This document shows, one piece after another, positions 16,313 through 23,880 of a DNA stretch of 34,133 nt. The notes beneath the pieces were generated by a model. It was given only the letters and a program-made list of their open reading frames with translations, was not told the origin of the DNA and did not search any database. Source of the DNA: Flavicella sp042091695 (GTDB lineage Bacteria > Bacteroidota > Bacteroidia > Flavobacteriales > Flavobacteriaceae). The stretch spans positions 1-34,133 of the forward strand of contig JBELHA010000035.1 of NCBI GenBank assembly GCA_042091695.1, read 5' to 3'. The stretch's first letter is position 1. Every line of letters starts with the position of its first letter. The position numbers and the translations under genes were made by a program.

Positions 16313-17107
16313 ATGTCATTAGATTTATTTGATTTAACAGGAAAAGTAGCATTGATTACAGGAGCTACTCATGGATTAGGAATGGCCATGGCGACAGGTT
16401 TGGGAAATGCTGGTGCTACTATTGTAGTTACAGGTAATTCATCTCAAGAAAAACTAAACAAAGCTGTAGCGCTGTATCGAGAAAAAGGATTAAAAGTACA
16501 CGGTTATTTATTTGATGTCACAGATGAGTCGGCAGTACAAAAGAATATTTCCTCTATAGAATCAAAAATAGGACCAATAGATATATTGGTAAACAATGCA
16601 GGTATAATCAAAAGAACAGCATTGCTAGATATGGAGGTATCAGATTTTGAGCATGTCGTAAAGGTTGATTTGGTTGCTCCATTTATAATGTCTAAACATG
16701 TGGTTCCTGGAATGATTGAAAGAGGAGGAGGAAAGATTATCAATATATGTTCTATGATGAGTGAATTGGGAAGAAATTCAGTAGGAGCTTATGCAGCAGC
16801 CAAAGGAGGTTTAAAAATGCTGACACAAAATATGGCAACAGAATGGGCAAAACACAACATACAAACGAATGGTATTGGTCCTGGATATTTTGCAACTAGT
16901 CAGACTGCTGCAATTCGCGTTGACGGACATCCTTTCAATGATTTTATCGTAAATAGAACACCAGCGGGTGTTTGGGGAGATCCTAATGATTTACAAGGAG
17001 CCGCAATATTTTTGGGATCTAATGCTAGTAATTTTGTAAACGGTCAAGTCGTGTACGTAGATGGAGGTATATTGGCAACTATTGGAAAGCCGTCAAATGA
17101 AGATTAA
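16313..17107 (+). CDS. SDR oxidoreductase, gluconate 5-dehydrogenase / KduD-like
   Basis: A classical short-chain dehydrogenase of 264 residues. The Rossmann NAD(P)-binding motif TGATHGLG is at 16-23, NNAG at 94-97, the catalytic Ser at S147, and the YxxxK pair at Y160 and K164; PG at 190-191 precedes the substrate loop, and the end FVNGQVVYVDGG is typical. The N-terminus (LFDLTGKVALITGATHGLG) is the form seen in gluconate 5-dehydrogenase and 2-dehydro-3-deoxy-D-gluconate 5-dehydrogenase (KduD). In Bacteroidota such enzymes often serve uronate or aldonate catabolism downstream of polysaccharide lyases. Divergence from a secreted beta-helix protein supports that role here, but the substrate cannot be fixed from sequence. 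Cytoplasmic; single gene followed by a terminator. Confidence 0.9.
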   Translation: MSLDLFDLTGKVALITGATHGLGMAMATGLGNAGATIVVTGNSSQEKLNKAVALYREKGLKVHGYLFDVTDESAVQKNISSIESKIGPIDILVNNAGIIKRTALLDMEVSDFEHVVKVDLVAPFIMSKHVVPGMIERGGGKIINICSMMSELGRNSVGAYAAAKGGLKMLTQNMATEWAKHNIQTNGIGPGYFATSQTAAIRVDGHPFNDFIVNRTPAGVWGDPNDLQGAAIFLGSNASNFVNGQVVYVDGGILATIGKPSNED

Positions 17108-17130
17108 TTTTGTTTTATTTGAACCTCATT

Positions 17131-17168
17131 AAAAAGCGAGTTTGTAAATTGTAAAACGCTTTTTTTTT
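17131..17168 (+). terminator. Terminator of the SDR gene
   Basis: AAAAAGCG (17131-17138) pairs with CGCTTTTT (17157-17164); the loop is long (18 nt) and contains a further GTTT/AAAC pairing. A run of T follows. Confidence 0.75.
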
Positions 17169-17214
17169 GCTAAAACATTTGTTTTCAGTAAGCTATAATT
17201 AAGTAAGTGTCAAA

Positions 17215-17246
17215 AAAAAACTCTCAATAAATATTGAGAGTTTTTT
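17215..17246 (-). terminator. Terminator of tRNA-Met
   Basis: The core CTCTCAAT (17221-17228) pairs with ATTGAGAG (17233-17240) and is extended by six A-T pairs on both sides, so it can act in either direction. It starts 3 nt past the tRNA 3' end on the minus strand, with a T-run following on that strand. Confidence 0.9.
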
Positions 17247-17248
17247 AG

Positions 17249-17322
17249 TAGCGTGAAGCAGAATTGAACTGCTGACCTCCGGGTTATGAATCCGACGCTC
17301 TAACCATCTGAGCTACCACGCC
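17249..17322 (-). tRNA. tRNA-Met (elongator), anticodon CAU
   Basis: A 74-nt tRNA. Acceptor GGCGTGG pairs with TCACGCT (G-U at both ends), discriminator A. The D arm reads TAGCTCAGATGGTTAGAGC, the T arm AGCAG-TTCAATT-CTGCT, and the anticodon loop TTCATAA gives CAU. The last pair of the anticodon stem is an A-C mismatch, which I recall from other flavobacterial tRNA-Met genes. The 3' CCA is not encoded. An initiator tRNA is unlikely because the first acceptor pair can form and the three G-C pairs next to the anticodon are absent; tRNA-Ile2 has a different body. Confidence 0.93.
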
Positions 17323-17333
17323 TTTTGCGGGTG

Positions 17334-17364
17334 CAAATATAGAATAAATAAAGTATCGAACAAA
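17334..17364 (-). promoter_or_regulatory. Consensus promoter of tRNA-Met
   Basis: On the minus strand: TTTG (17361-17364), 19-bp spacer, TATATTTG (17334-17341), ending 11 nt before the tRNA. A full match to the Bacteroidota consensus. Confidence 0.85.
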
Positions 17365-17447
17365 CTTTTTGATTAAAAAAATAGACAAAAAAAATATTTT
17401 TTTTTTGTTAATATTTATACATAAATTGTCCTTTTAACACTATTTCT

Positions 17448-17828
17448 ATGGACAAAGTAAAATTCGAATTGGAGTTTCCTATACACGCATCTCCAACAAT
17501 GCTATATCAGTATTTTTCTACCCCTTCAGGATTGGGAGAATGGTTTGCTGACAATGTAAATTCAAGAGGAGTCATCTATACATTTATATGGGATGGAGCC
17601 GAAGAAGTTGCGAAATTAATTTCTGATAAAACAGATGTAAAGACACGTTATAAGTGGGAGGAAGATGATGACCCCAATTCTTATTTTGAATTTAGGATTC
17701 AAATAGATGCCATTACGAAAGACGTATCACTAATAATTACGGACTTTGCTGAAGAAGATGAAATTGAAGAATCAAAAATGCTTTGGGAAAATCAAATCAG
17801 TGAATTGAAACAAACTATTGGAGCATAA
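17448..17828 (+). CDS. START-like (SRPBCC) domain protein
   Basis: A 126-residue acidic cytoplasmic protein. The pattern FELEFPIHASPTMLYQYFSTPSGLGEWFAD is that of START-like/AHSA1-type SRPBCC domains, with the long C-terminal helix (ESKMLWENQISELKQTIG) that covers the hydrophobic pocket. No ligand or partner is known. START-like proteins of this length occur beside the class IV aminotransferase gene in flavobacteria, as here, though a terminator separates the two in this window. Function unknown beyond a probable small-ligand-binding fold. Confidence 0.85.
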   Translation: MDKVKFELEFPIHASPTMLYQYFSTPSGLGEWFADNVNSRGVIYTFIWDGAEEVAKLISDKTDVKTRYKWEEDDDPNSYFEFRIQIDAITKDVSLIITDFAEEDEIEESKMLWENQISELKQTIGA

Positions 17829-17844
17829 AAATATTTTTTTATTG

Positions 17845-17876
17845 AAACCTTGAACTGCTGTTCAAGGTTTTTTTTT
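17845..17876 (+). terminator. Terminator of the START-like gene
   Basis: An 11-bp stem (AAACCTTGAAC at 17845-17855 with GTTCAAGGTTT at 17860-17870), 4-nt loop, then a T-run. It is 17 nt past the stop codon. Confidence 0.92.
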
Positions 17877-17879
17877 GTT

Positions 17880-17887
17880 TAAATTTG
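17880..17887 (+). promoter_or_regulatory. -7 promoter box for the class IV aminotransferase
   Basis: TAAATTTG, a perfect TAnnTTTG, lies directly behind the preceding terminator and 18 nt before the chosen ATG. No TTTG is seen at -33; that position falls within the terminator stem. The leader would be about 12 nt. Confidence 0.45.
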
Positions 17888-17905
17888 CAACTTAAATTTA
17901 CCTAT

Positions 17906-18730
17906 ATGCTCAATTACAACGGTACACTTATAGAGAAAGAATCTTTTCAATTACAAACAGGTAATAGGGGTTTTGCTTATGGCGATTCTCTTTTTGAAAC
18001 CATACGTGTCATCGATGGGCAGGTACGTTTTTTAGAGGACCATTATTTTAGATTAATGGCTTCTATGCGTATGATTCGCATGCAAATTCCTATGACGTTT
18101 ACCTACGATTATTTATCGAGTCAAATAGATGCGCTTTTAGCGATTACTGATCGCGATTCTATTTTGAAAGTCAAGTGCACTGTGTATAGAAATGAAGGGG
18201 GATTGTATACACCATCTACACATGAGGTTTCTTTTATTTTAGAAGCAATTAAAGGAGAAGTCGCTGTAAAAGAGCAGTATGAGATTGATCTTTTTAAAGA
18301 TCATTACGTCTGTTCTGGTTTGTTGTCCACTTTGAAGTCTACCAACCGTTTGATCAATGTAGTATCTAGTATTTTCGCAACTGAAAATGATCTTGACAAT
18401 TGCTTATTGATCAATGAGAAAAAGCAAGTTGTCGAGGCTGCTAACGCGAACATTTTTCTTGTCAAAGGAACACATATCAGTACTCCTGAATTATTAAGCG
18501 GTTGTATCAAAGGAATCGCAAGAAAAAAAATAATTGAAATGTTAGAAAAAAGTGACGTTTATACAATTGAGGAGTGCGTCATTTCTCCTTTTGAAATCAT
18601 GAAGGCAGATGAGGTTTTTTTAACGAATGCTGTAATAGGAATACAGACAGTTTCAAAGTATCGAAAAAAGAATTTTTCCACAGCAGTAGGAAGGGAGCTT
18701 ACCCTTCAATTCGACGCTTTACAGGAATAA
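17906..18730 (+). CDS. Class IV aminotransferase (PLP fold type IV)
   Basis: A 274-residue PLP enzyme of the family that includes branched-chain and D-amino-acid aminotransferases and aminodeoxychorismate lyase (PabC). GNRGFAYGDSLFETIRV is the N-terminal signature; K144 in LKSTNRLINV is the expected Schiff-base lysine, and E177 in VVEAANANIFLV the Glu that contacts the PLP ring nitrogen. The phosphate-site residues LSGCIKGIARK follow. The short length and SLFET fit PabC or D-aminotransferase better than BCAT, but substrate cannot be told from sequence. The ATG at 17906 is chosen; the longer frame begins with TTG inside the -7 box. It converges on yqgE with 2 bp between stop codons. Confidence 0.88.
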   Translation: MLNYNGTLIEKESFQLQTGNRGFAYGDSLFETIRVIDGQVRFLEDHYFRLMASMRMIRMQIPMTFTYDYLSSQIDALLAITDRDSILKVKCTVYRNEGGLYTPSTHEVSFILEAIKGEVAVKEQYEIDLFKDHYVCSGLLSTLKSTNRLINVVSSIFATENDLDNCLLINEKKQVVEAANANIFLVKGTHISTPELLSGCIKGIARKKIIEMLEKSDVYTIEECVISPFEIMKADEVFLTNAVIGIQTVSKYRKKNFSTAVGRELTLQFDALQE

Positions 18731-18732
18731 GT

Positions 18733-19290
18733 TCAATTGAGTTTTGGATCTGAAGGAGCATTGGCCCAAAGACGGTATTTTCCACCTACTTTTAAAAGCT
18801 GATTTTTCCAAAAAGAATTATTGTCAGTATTTAGGATGTTTGTGTAGTTGTTTTCAATGCAAAACCACGATTTGGTGGTCATTTCATCTTTCAATTGATT
18901 CGAAGACCACCCAGAGTAACCTAAAAAAAAGCGAATGGAATTACTGTCTATTTTTTTCTCGTTGAGTAAATCGATTAATGAATTGAAATTTCCACCCCAG
19001 TAGATGCCATTACTGACTTCTATACTATTGGGTATTAGCTTTGGGATTTTATGGATAAAATAAAGATTATCTTGCTCAACAGGTCCTCCCTCATGTACAA
19101 TAAAATTACAATCTACTTCAGGAATAAGGTCATTAACAGAGTATTGAAGTGGTTTGTTTAGAATAAAACCAATCGAATTTTCGTCGCTATGTTCTGTTAA
19201 TAAAATAACAGATCGGTTGAAAGAGCTGTCATTTAAAATAGAAGGTTTTGCAATTAAAAGCCTGCCTTTATGAGGAATCATTGAATCCAT
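18733..19290 (-). CDS. YqgE/AlgH family protein
   Basis: A 185-residue protein with the YqgE/AlgH pattern: HKGRLLIAKPSILNDSSFNRSVILL at the N-terminus, then GFILNKPL, HEGGPV and RFFLGYSGWSSNQL, and the closing ALWANAP-like RLWANAPSDP. The family has a known fold but no established biochemical activity; AlgH was linked to alginate regulation in Pseudomonas. It lies downstream of HU on the same strand, after a terminator, with no obvious promoter of its own, so it may depend on read-through. Confidence 0.92.
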   Translation of the reverse strand: MDSMIPHKGRLLIAKPSILNDSSFNRSVILLTEHSDENSIGFILNKPLQYSVNDLIPEVDCNFIVHEGGPVEQDNLYFIHKIPKLIPNSIEVSNGIYWGGNFNSLIDLLNEKKIDSNSIRFFLGYSGWSSNQLKDEMTTKSWFCIENNYTNILNTDNNSFWKNQLLKVGGKYRLWANAPSDPKLN

Positions 19291-19326
19291 GATATTTTCT
19301 TTAATTAAATATACGAAAATTTTTTC

Positions 19327-19365
19327 AAAAAAAAACTTCTTAAATGCCTGAGCAAATAAGAAGCT
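19327..19365 (-). terminator. Terminator of the HU gene
   Basis: On the minus strand, CTTCTTA (19363-19357) pairs with TAAGAAG (19342-19336), with an inner TGC/GCA pairing around a 4-nt loop, then a nine-base T-run (complement of A at 19327-19335). It lies 20 nt past the HU stop codon. Confidence 0.8.
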
Positions 19366-19384
19366 ATTTTTTTTTGTATTCAGT

Positions 19385-19657
19385 TTAGTTTACAGAGTCA
19401 CTCAATCCAGCACCAGCTTTAAACTTTACAATGTTTTTAGCAGCGATTTGAATAGTTGCACCTGTTTGAGGGTTTCTACCTTCTCTTGCTTCTCTTTTAG
19501 AAACAGACCATGTTCCCCATCCAACTAATGCTACTTTTTCACCTTTTTTAAGTGTTTCAGTTACATTGTCAGTTAATGATTCTAATGCTGCTTTAGCAGC
19601 TGCCTTAGAGATTCCTGCATCAGCAGCCATTGCATCGATTAATTCAGATTTGTTCAT
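19385..19657 (-). CDS. hup: HU-family DNA-binding protein
   Basis: A 90-residue histone-like protein: MNKSELIDAMAADAGISKAAA helix pair, then GEKVALVGWGTWSVSKREAREGRNPQTGATI, the flexible DNA-minor-groove arm with the RNPQTG tip Pro, then FKAGAGLSDSVN. Length and every motif are typical of HU (IHF is longer at the tail). It binds and bends DNA with little sequence preference and compacts the nucleoid. It has a full consensus promoter and its own terminator, consistent with high expression as a single gene. Confidence 0.96.
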   Translation of the reverse strand: MNKSELIDAMAADAGISKAAAKAALESLTDNVTETLKKGEKVALVGWGTWSVSKREAREGRNPQTGATIQIAAKNIVKFKAGAGLSDSVN

Positions 19658-19707
19658 AATTTATAGTTTAAATAATTAAATAAGTTTTTACCACTTAATT
19701 CTCTAAA

Positions 19708-19738
19708 CAAATATAATAGGAATAAGGTCTTGTGCAAA
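19708..19738 (-). promoter_or_regulatory. Consensus promoter of the HU gene
   Basis: On the minus strand: TTTG (19735-19738), 19-bp spacer, TATATTTG (19708-19715), giving a leader of about 45 nt. A 12-bp palindrome (TAACAATTGTTA, 19778-19789) lies 40 bp further upstream and could be a regulator site. Confidence 0.85.
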
Positions 19739-19832
19739 TATTATCTCAAAAAATACCTAATTTTGTTAATAAATAGCTAACAATTGTTAATAAGAGCTTC
19801 TGTATTCCTTGCCTTTTATGTGTTTATATGTG

Positions 19833-20780
19833 TTATACAAGGGTTTTGGCTTCCTTTTCGAAGGTGTATCCGTTCAGTAAACTAGCAGTGTCCATCCTTC
19901 TTTTACCTGATAACTGAAGCGATTGTACATGTAAGAAGCCATCTTGAGTAGCTATTTTCAACTGTGCCTTCTCTGTTACAATGTGTCCATTGGGGTGTGC
20001 ATGTTGACAAAATTCTTTGCTACAGTCGAATAGTTTTATTTTTGTTGTGCTATCTCCGTTTTCAATTTCTGTCCAAGCTGCAGGGTATGGATTGAGGCCT
20101 CTTATGTGATTGTAAATTGTATTTAGAGGCAAGCTCCAATCTATTTTACAGGTGTTGGTATGTATTTTATAAGCAGATTTGACAACTTTTTCAGGTTGTA
20201 TTGTAGTTGAAACTTTGGCTTGAGCTATGAGGTCTAGCGTTTCTATAACTAGTGCTGCACCTATATGCATGAGCCTGTCGTGTAACTGTCCTACTGTTTC
20301 ATCAGATGCGATGTCAGTTTCTTTTTGTAGTATAATCGCTCCGGTGTCAATTTTCTCATCCAAAAAGAAGGTGCTTACACCTGTCTTAGTTTCACCGTTC
20401 ATGATAGCCCAATTGATTGGGGCGGCTCCTCTATAATCAGGTAGTAGCGATGCGTGTAAGTTAAAAGTACCTAATTCAGGAAGGTCCCATACAACTTTAG
20501 GCAGCATTCTAAATGCTACAATTATCTGTAGGTTTGCGTTGAGTGCTTTGAGTTCTGCAACAAACCCTGGATCTTTCAGGTTTGTTGGTTGTAGCACTGT
20601 TAAACCTTTTTCAATGGCATATTTTTTAACGGCAGATTGGTTTAATTTTCTTCCTCTTCCTGCGGGTTTGTCAGGAGCTGTAATTACACCTACTACAGAG
20701 TATTGATGTGCGATTAATTTGTCTAATATGGCAACAGCAAAATCAGGAGTTCCCATAAACACAATGTTCAATTTTTTCAT
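19833..20780 (-). CDS. fmt: Methionyl-tRNA formyltransferase
   Basis: Formylates initiator Met-tRNA with 10-formyl-THF in the cytoplasm. The 315-residue product has the formyltransferase core with N107 and H109 (FNLHASLLPDYRGAAPI) and D145 (EKIDTGAIIL), the three catalytic residues of the family, plus the N-terminal GTPDFAVA and the C-terminal OB domain (LNPYPAAWTEI). It is 66 nt downstream of recQ on the same strand, with a separate -7 box in between. Confidence 0.96.
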   Translation of the reverse strand: MKKLNIVFMGTPDFAVAILDKLIAHQYSVVGVITAPDKPAGRGRKLNQSAVKKYAIEKGLTVLQPTNLKDPGFVAELKALNANLQIIVAFRMLPKVVWDLPELGTFNLHASLLPDYRGAAPINWAIMNGETKTGVSTFFLDEKIDTGAIILQKETDIASDETVGQLHDRLMHIGAALVIETLDLIAQAKVSTTIQPEKVVKSAYKIHTNTCKIDWSLPLNTIYNHIRGLNPYPAAWTEIENGDSTTKIKLFDCSKEFCQHAHPNGHIVTEKAQLKIATQDGFLHVQSLQLSGKRRMDTASLLNGYTFEKEAKTLV

Positions 20781-20807
20781 ACTAATAAGTTTTAGTCTTT
20801 AGCTATG

Positions 20808-20815
20808 CAAATATA
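20808..20815 (-). promoter_or_regulatory. -7 promoter box for fmt
   Basis: TATATTTG on the minus strand, 27 nt before the fmt ATG. No TTTG is found at the proper distance upstream, so strength is uncertain. Confidence 0.45.
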
Positions 20816-20846
20816 GGTACTTTAGGTGATTCTGTGTTTTATTTTG

Positions 20847-22754
20847 CTATTTACCTTTTGGAATCCATCGGTAGGTATTGCTGTCTGTAATAAGGATTTT
20901 TTTTTCCTCTATTAAGTTTCTCAATACGGTTAAAACCTGTGTTTCGGGAAGTGAAATTTTGTCGATGAGTTGTTGTGAACTTAATTCTAGGTGTTTTTTG
21001 AGCAGTGTTTCAATTGCTATTGCTATGGGTTCTTTCTTGTAGTTTTTATTTTTCTTAGACAAACAAACATCACAAATACCACAAGCTTCAGTTTGGTGTT
21101 CTTCAAAATAGGTAAGTAGTTGCTTACTTCTACAAAGCTTGTTGTTTATGAAATAAGCGGCAATAGCCTCTGCTTTATTTTCTTTTTGAAGGGCTTGTTC
21201 TTTTATTTTTTTTGAAATTCGATTGATGCTTATCGCGTCTTCTCTTGGAACCAAAAATTGAATCCGAGTATTTTTATTTTGAGGTGTATAAACCACAAGT
21301 CCATTTTTTTGAAGTATTGAAAGTTGTGATCTAAGTGTTTCAGATGATATCTGTAATTGTTTACAGATACTATATTCGTTTAAGGTTGCAAAATTTTCAA
21401 AAATCCCAGGATAGCTCCTAAGTATTGTCTTGGTTACTTTTTCTAAAGATCGATTGTGTTCACAATACTTGAGAACGTGATTGCTATTGCTGATGAATTT
21501 TAAAGATGATTTTTTATGAAACCCCTCATGAAAACAAAGCACGCCATGTCTTTCAAGAGTTTTTAGTGCATTGTATGTCTGGGGTATTGTAGTGTTGTAT
21601 TTTTTACAGAAGGTTTCTATAGAAAAATCGTGTTCTTTTTCTATCATTTCTCCCATAGATATTTTGTAAAATTGATTGAGATTTAAATAGGTTTTCTTTA
21701 AAAAATCGATAGTAACTCCTGTATTCTTTATTTTTTTGAGAAAGAGCTCAATATCATTTTTATAAAGAAGTGTCACAGCAAATGCCTTGTGGCCGTCTCT
21801 TCCTGCTCTCCCTGCTTCTTGCATATAGTTTTCAATACTGTTTGGTGGTTTTATATGGATAACTATTCGAATATTAGATTTGTCTATACCCATACCAAAC
21901 GCATTGGTTGCAACCATGATTGTTTTTTGTTCTGTATACCATTCCTGATAAGCGAGCTCTTTTCGTACGTTACTGAGTCCTCCGTGATAAAAGGTACTGC
22001 TATAGCCTTCATTGTTTAAAAGGTCACTTATTGATTTTGTTTCCTTTCGAGTCTGACAATACAAAATAGCAGGTGCTTTTACCTTGTCAAATATTTGCTT
22101 GATTTTTGTGAATTTATTTTCAACTTCAAACACTTGATAAGCAAGGTTTTTACGTTCAAAAGATTTTTTATAAACAACAGATGATTGCATTTCCAATTGT
22201 TTAGAGATGTCTTCTAAAACTTTCGGTGTTGCAGAGGCTGTTAGTCCAATTTTTGGTGCATCTGGGCATATCTCATTCAAAATTTGCAATTGTAAGTAGG
22301 AAGGTCTAAAATCGTGTCCCCATTCAGAAATACAATGTGCTTCATCGATAGCTATAAATGATATTGGTAGTTGTTTGATTTTTTCCTGAATAAATCTAGA
22401 TTGTAATTTTTCAGGAGAAACATATAAAAATTTTATGTCTCGGTGTACAATATTATCGAAAAGAATTATGAGATCTTCCTGCGATCTAGGTGTGTTAAGG
22501 GCAATGGCAGGGATGTTTTTTCTTTTTAGATTTTCAAGCTGGTCTTGCATCAAAGCTAGTAACGGAGATATTACAAGACAAATGCCGTCGAGCATCAGGG
22601 CAGGAATTTGGTAGCATAACGATTTCCCACCTCCAGTAGGGAGTAAGACAAGTGTATCTTTTCCCGATATTACAGATTGTATGATTGCTTCTTGTGGAGC
22701 TCTAAACTCGCGGTGACCCCACTTTTCAAATAGTATTTCTTTCGCTGTACTCAA
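20847..22754 (-). CDS. recQ: RecQ family ATP-dependent DNA helicase
   Basis: A superfamily 2 helicase of 635 residues. Walker A is LLPTGGGKSLC (37-47), with the preceding Q motif FRAPQEAI; motif II is DEAHCISEWGHDFRP near 138; motif VI is QEAGRAGRDG near 315. The RecQ zinc-binding cysteines follow (LCRSKQ then CGICDVC, about 545-570), then a winged-helix-like tail. No HRDC domain is visible, so this is a short RecQ form. The frame starts at TTG (22754): there is no in-frame ATG upstream before a stop and the first internal Met is past Walker A, so TTG is probably the real start. It sits 54 nt behind the NadR-like ATPase gene on the same strand. Confidence 0.93.
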   Translation of the reverse strand: MSTAKEILFEKWGHREFRAPQEAIIQSVISGKDTLVLLPTGGGKSLCYQIPALMLDGICLVISPLLALMQDQLENLKRKNIPAIALNTPRSQEDLIILFDNIVHRDIKFLYVSPEKLQSRFIQEKIKQLPISFIAIDEAHCISEWGHDFRPSYLQLQILNEICPDAPKIGLTASATPKVLEDISKQLEMQSSVVYKKSFERKNLAYQVFEVENKFTKIKQIFDKVKAPAILYCQTRKETKSISDLLNNEGYSSTFYHGGLSNVRKELAYQEWYTEQKTIMVATNAFGMGIDKSNIRIVIHIKPPNSIENYMQEAGRAGRDGHKAFAVTLLYKNDIELFLKKIKNTGVTIDFLKKTYLNLNQFYKISMGEMIEKEHDFSIETFCKKYNTTIPQTYNALKTLERHGVLCFHEGFHKKSSLKFISNSNHVLKYCEHNRSLEKVTKTILRSYPGIFENFATLNEYSICKQLQISSETLRSQLSILQKNGLVVYTPQNKNTRIQFLVPREDAISINRISKKIKEQALQKENKAEAIAAYFINNKLCRSKQLLTYFEEHQTEACGICDVCLSKKNKNYKKEPIAIAIETLLKKHLELSSQQLIDKISLPETQVLTVLRNLIEEKKILITDSNTYRWIPKGK

Positions 22755-22808
22755 AACTGTCTGTTTTGCTAATCTAATATAGGCAATTTTAGTACAAAAA
22801 CAGTAAGA

Positions 22809-23342
22809 TTATTTGGATTGTTCTAGGATAAAGGAAACACGGTCTTCAATAGCACCAATAGGAATTTCAACAGGTTGAAAACCAAATTTCTCGTAGGAGT
22901 TCATTAGGTGTTTGTGGATTTCCTTTGCTTCTTCAAAACTTTCATAACGCTCGTTGTCTGTTTTGTGAATTTCTTGCCATGGTGGTGTGATAAACACTTG
23001 GTCAATTTGAAGTCCGTCCATTACTTTTTTAAACTCAAAATTATGAGGTGTTTCTGCAAAGTCTAAGTAGGCTAAAATATCTAGAATTCCGCGGTCAAAA
23101 AAAACAACTTCTTCATCTAATTTACAAGCGTCATAGTATTGTTCTGTTCTTTTTTCGAGAAGCTTTTCGCTAAAAAGAATAGGAGAGGTAAGGAAAATTT
23201 GTTCAATTCCCTCTTTTCTTGCTTCCAATACCAATTCTCTTGAGATTTCTTCTTGACAGCTATACCCTTTGTCTTGAAGTGCTTCAATAATTGTGGATTT
23301 ACCAGTACTTGGCCCTCCTGTAATAATTACTTTCTTTTGCAT
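22809..23342 (-). CDS. AAA/NadR-like P-loop ATPase
   Basis: A 177-residue P-loop protein with Walker A GGPSTGKST (9-17), a probable Walker B/kinase-like motif VVFFDRGILD, and a basic-residue helix RYESFEEAKEIHKHLMNSY. This is the AAA_28 family, related to the ribosylnicotinamide kinase part of NadR; the fold suggests a small-molecule kinase or nucleotide hydrolase, but the substrate is unknown. recQ follows 54 nt downstream; I recall an ATPase of this type beside recQ in other flavobacterial genomes. Confidence 0.85.
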   Translation of the reverse strand: MQKKVIITGGPSTGKSTIIEALQDKGYSCQEEISRELVLEARKEGIEQIFLTSPILFSEKLLEKRTEQYYDACKLDEEVVFFDRGILDILAYLDFAETPHNFEFKKVMDGLQIDQVFITPPWQEIHKTDNERYESFEEAKEIHKHLMNSYEKFGFQPVEIPIGAIEDRVSFILEQSK

Positions 23343-23454
23343 GCAGCAAAAATAGTATTTTCTTTCTTATTTATTTAAAATCTTTTTTCAATTTTTTAAA
23401 CAAGAATTCCTCTCAAATACCTTTTCTTAGTTTTTAAAAGTCATTCAATTAATG

Positions 23455-23462
23455 TAGTTTTG
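23455..23462 (+). promoter_or_regulatory. -7 promoter box for the DUF493 gene
   Basis: TAGTTTTG, a perfect TAnnTTTG, with TTTT about 18 nt upstream in place of TTTG. The leader before the ATG at 23502 would be about 30 nt. The box includes the TTG that opens the longer frame, arguing against that start. Confidence 0.45.
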
Positions 23463-23501
23463 CAATTCCTACTATTAGGTTTACATTCTAAGATATTACA
23501 A

Positions 23502-23783
23502 ATGAGTAAAGAGTCAGAATTTTACGATAAATTGAAGCAAAGTTTAGATGCTTCTACAAAATTCCCTGCGGATTATCTGTATAAATTTATTGTGCCAACT
23601 TCCAAAAATCAATTGGAAGAAGTCAAACAAGTTTTCGATATAAAAGGTGCTGTTATCAAGACTAAATCTTCTAAGACGAATAAATATATAAGTGTTTCAA
23701 TTCGCCTGAGAATGAAGGATTCGAATGCTGTTATTCAAAAATACCAGGAGGTTTCTGGTATTGAAGGAATCATATCTTTGTGA
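23502..23783 (+). CDS. DUF493 family protein
   Basis: A 93-residue cytoplasmic protein starting MSKESEFYDKLKQSL, with the DUF493 (YbeD-like) pattern: FPADYLYKFIVPTS, then a beta strand region KTKSSKTNKYISVSIRLRM, and the end IQKYQEVSGIEGIISL. The fold is an ACT-like alpha/beta sandwich, so a regulatory, ligand- or partner-binding role is possible; none is established. The frame extends 14 codons upstream to a TTG, but that segment overlaps the promoter box and lacks family similarity. Divergent from the NadR-like ATPase. Confidence 0.9.
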   Translation: MSKESEFYDKLKQSLDASTKFPADYLYKFIVPTSKNQLEEVKQVFDIKGAVIKTKSSKTNKYISVSIRLRMKDSNAVIQKYQEVSGIEGIISL

Positions 23784-23806
23784 TTTTATTAACAGTACTA
23801 TATTTT
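23777..23806 (+). promoter_or_regulatory. Candidate promoter of the three-gene PPIase operon
   Basis: TTTG (23777-23780, overlapping the end of the DUF493 gene), 18-bp spacer, TATATTTT (23799-23806): one mismatch from consensus in the last base. The leader would be about 67 nt before the ATG at 23881. Confidence 0.5.
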
Positions 23807-23880
23807 AATATAGGATATATTTCCCCAAATAAAAAATTCAATTATAAATAGTCTTGAAAAAGAACTTAAATATTATTTTT

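Noticed and set aside
17249..17322. tRNA-Met as a degraded gene because of the A-C mismatch in the anticodon stem
   Set aside because: All other stems are intact, a consensus promoter and terminator flank it, and I recall the same mismatch in other flavobacterial tRNA-Met genes.
23347..23354. TATTTTTG box just before the NadR-like ATPase start
   Set aside because: It would place the transcript start on or past the ATG, and no -33 is visible; kept out of the feature list.
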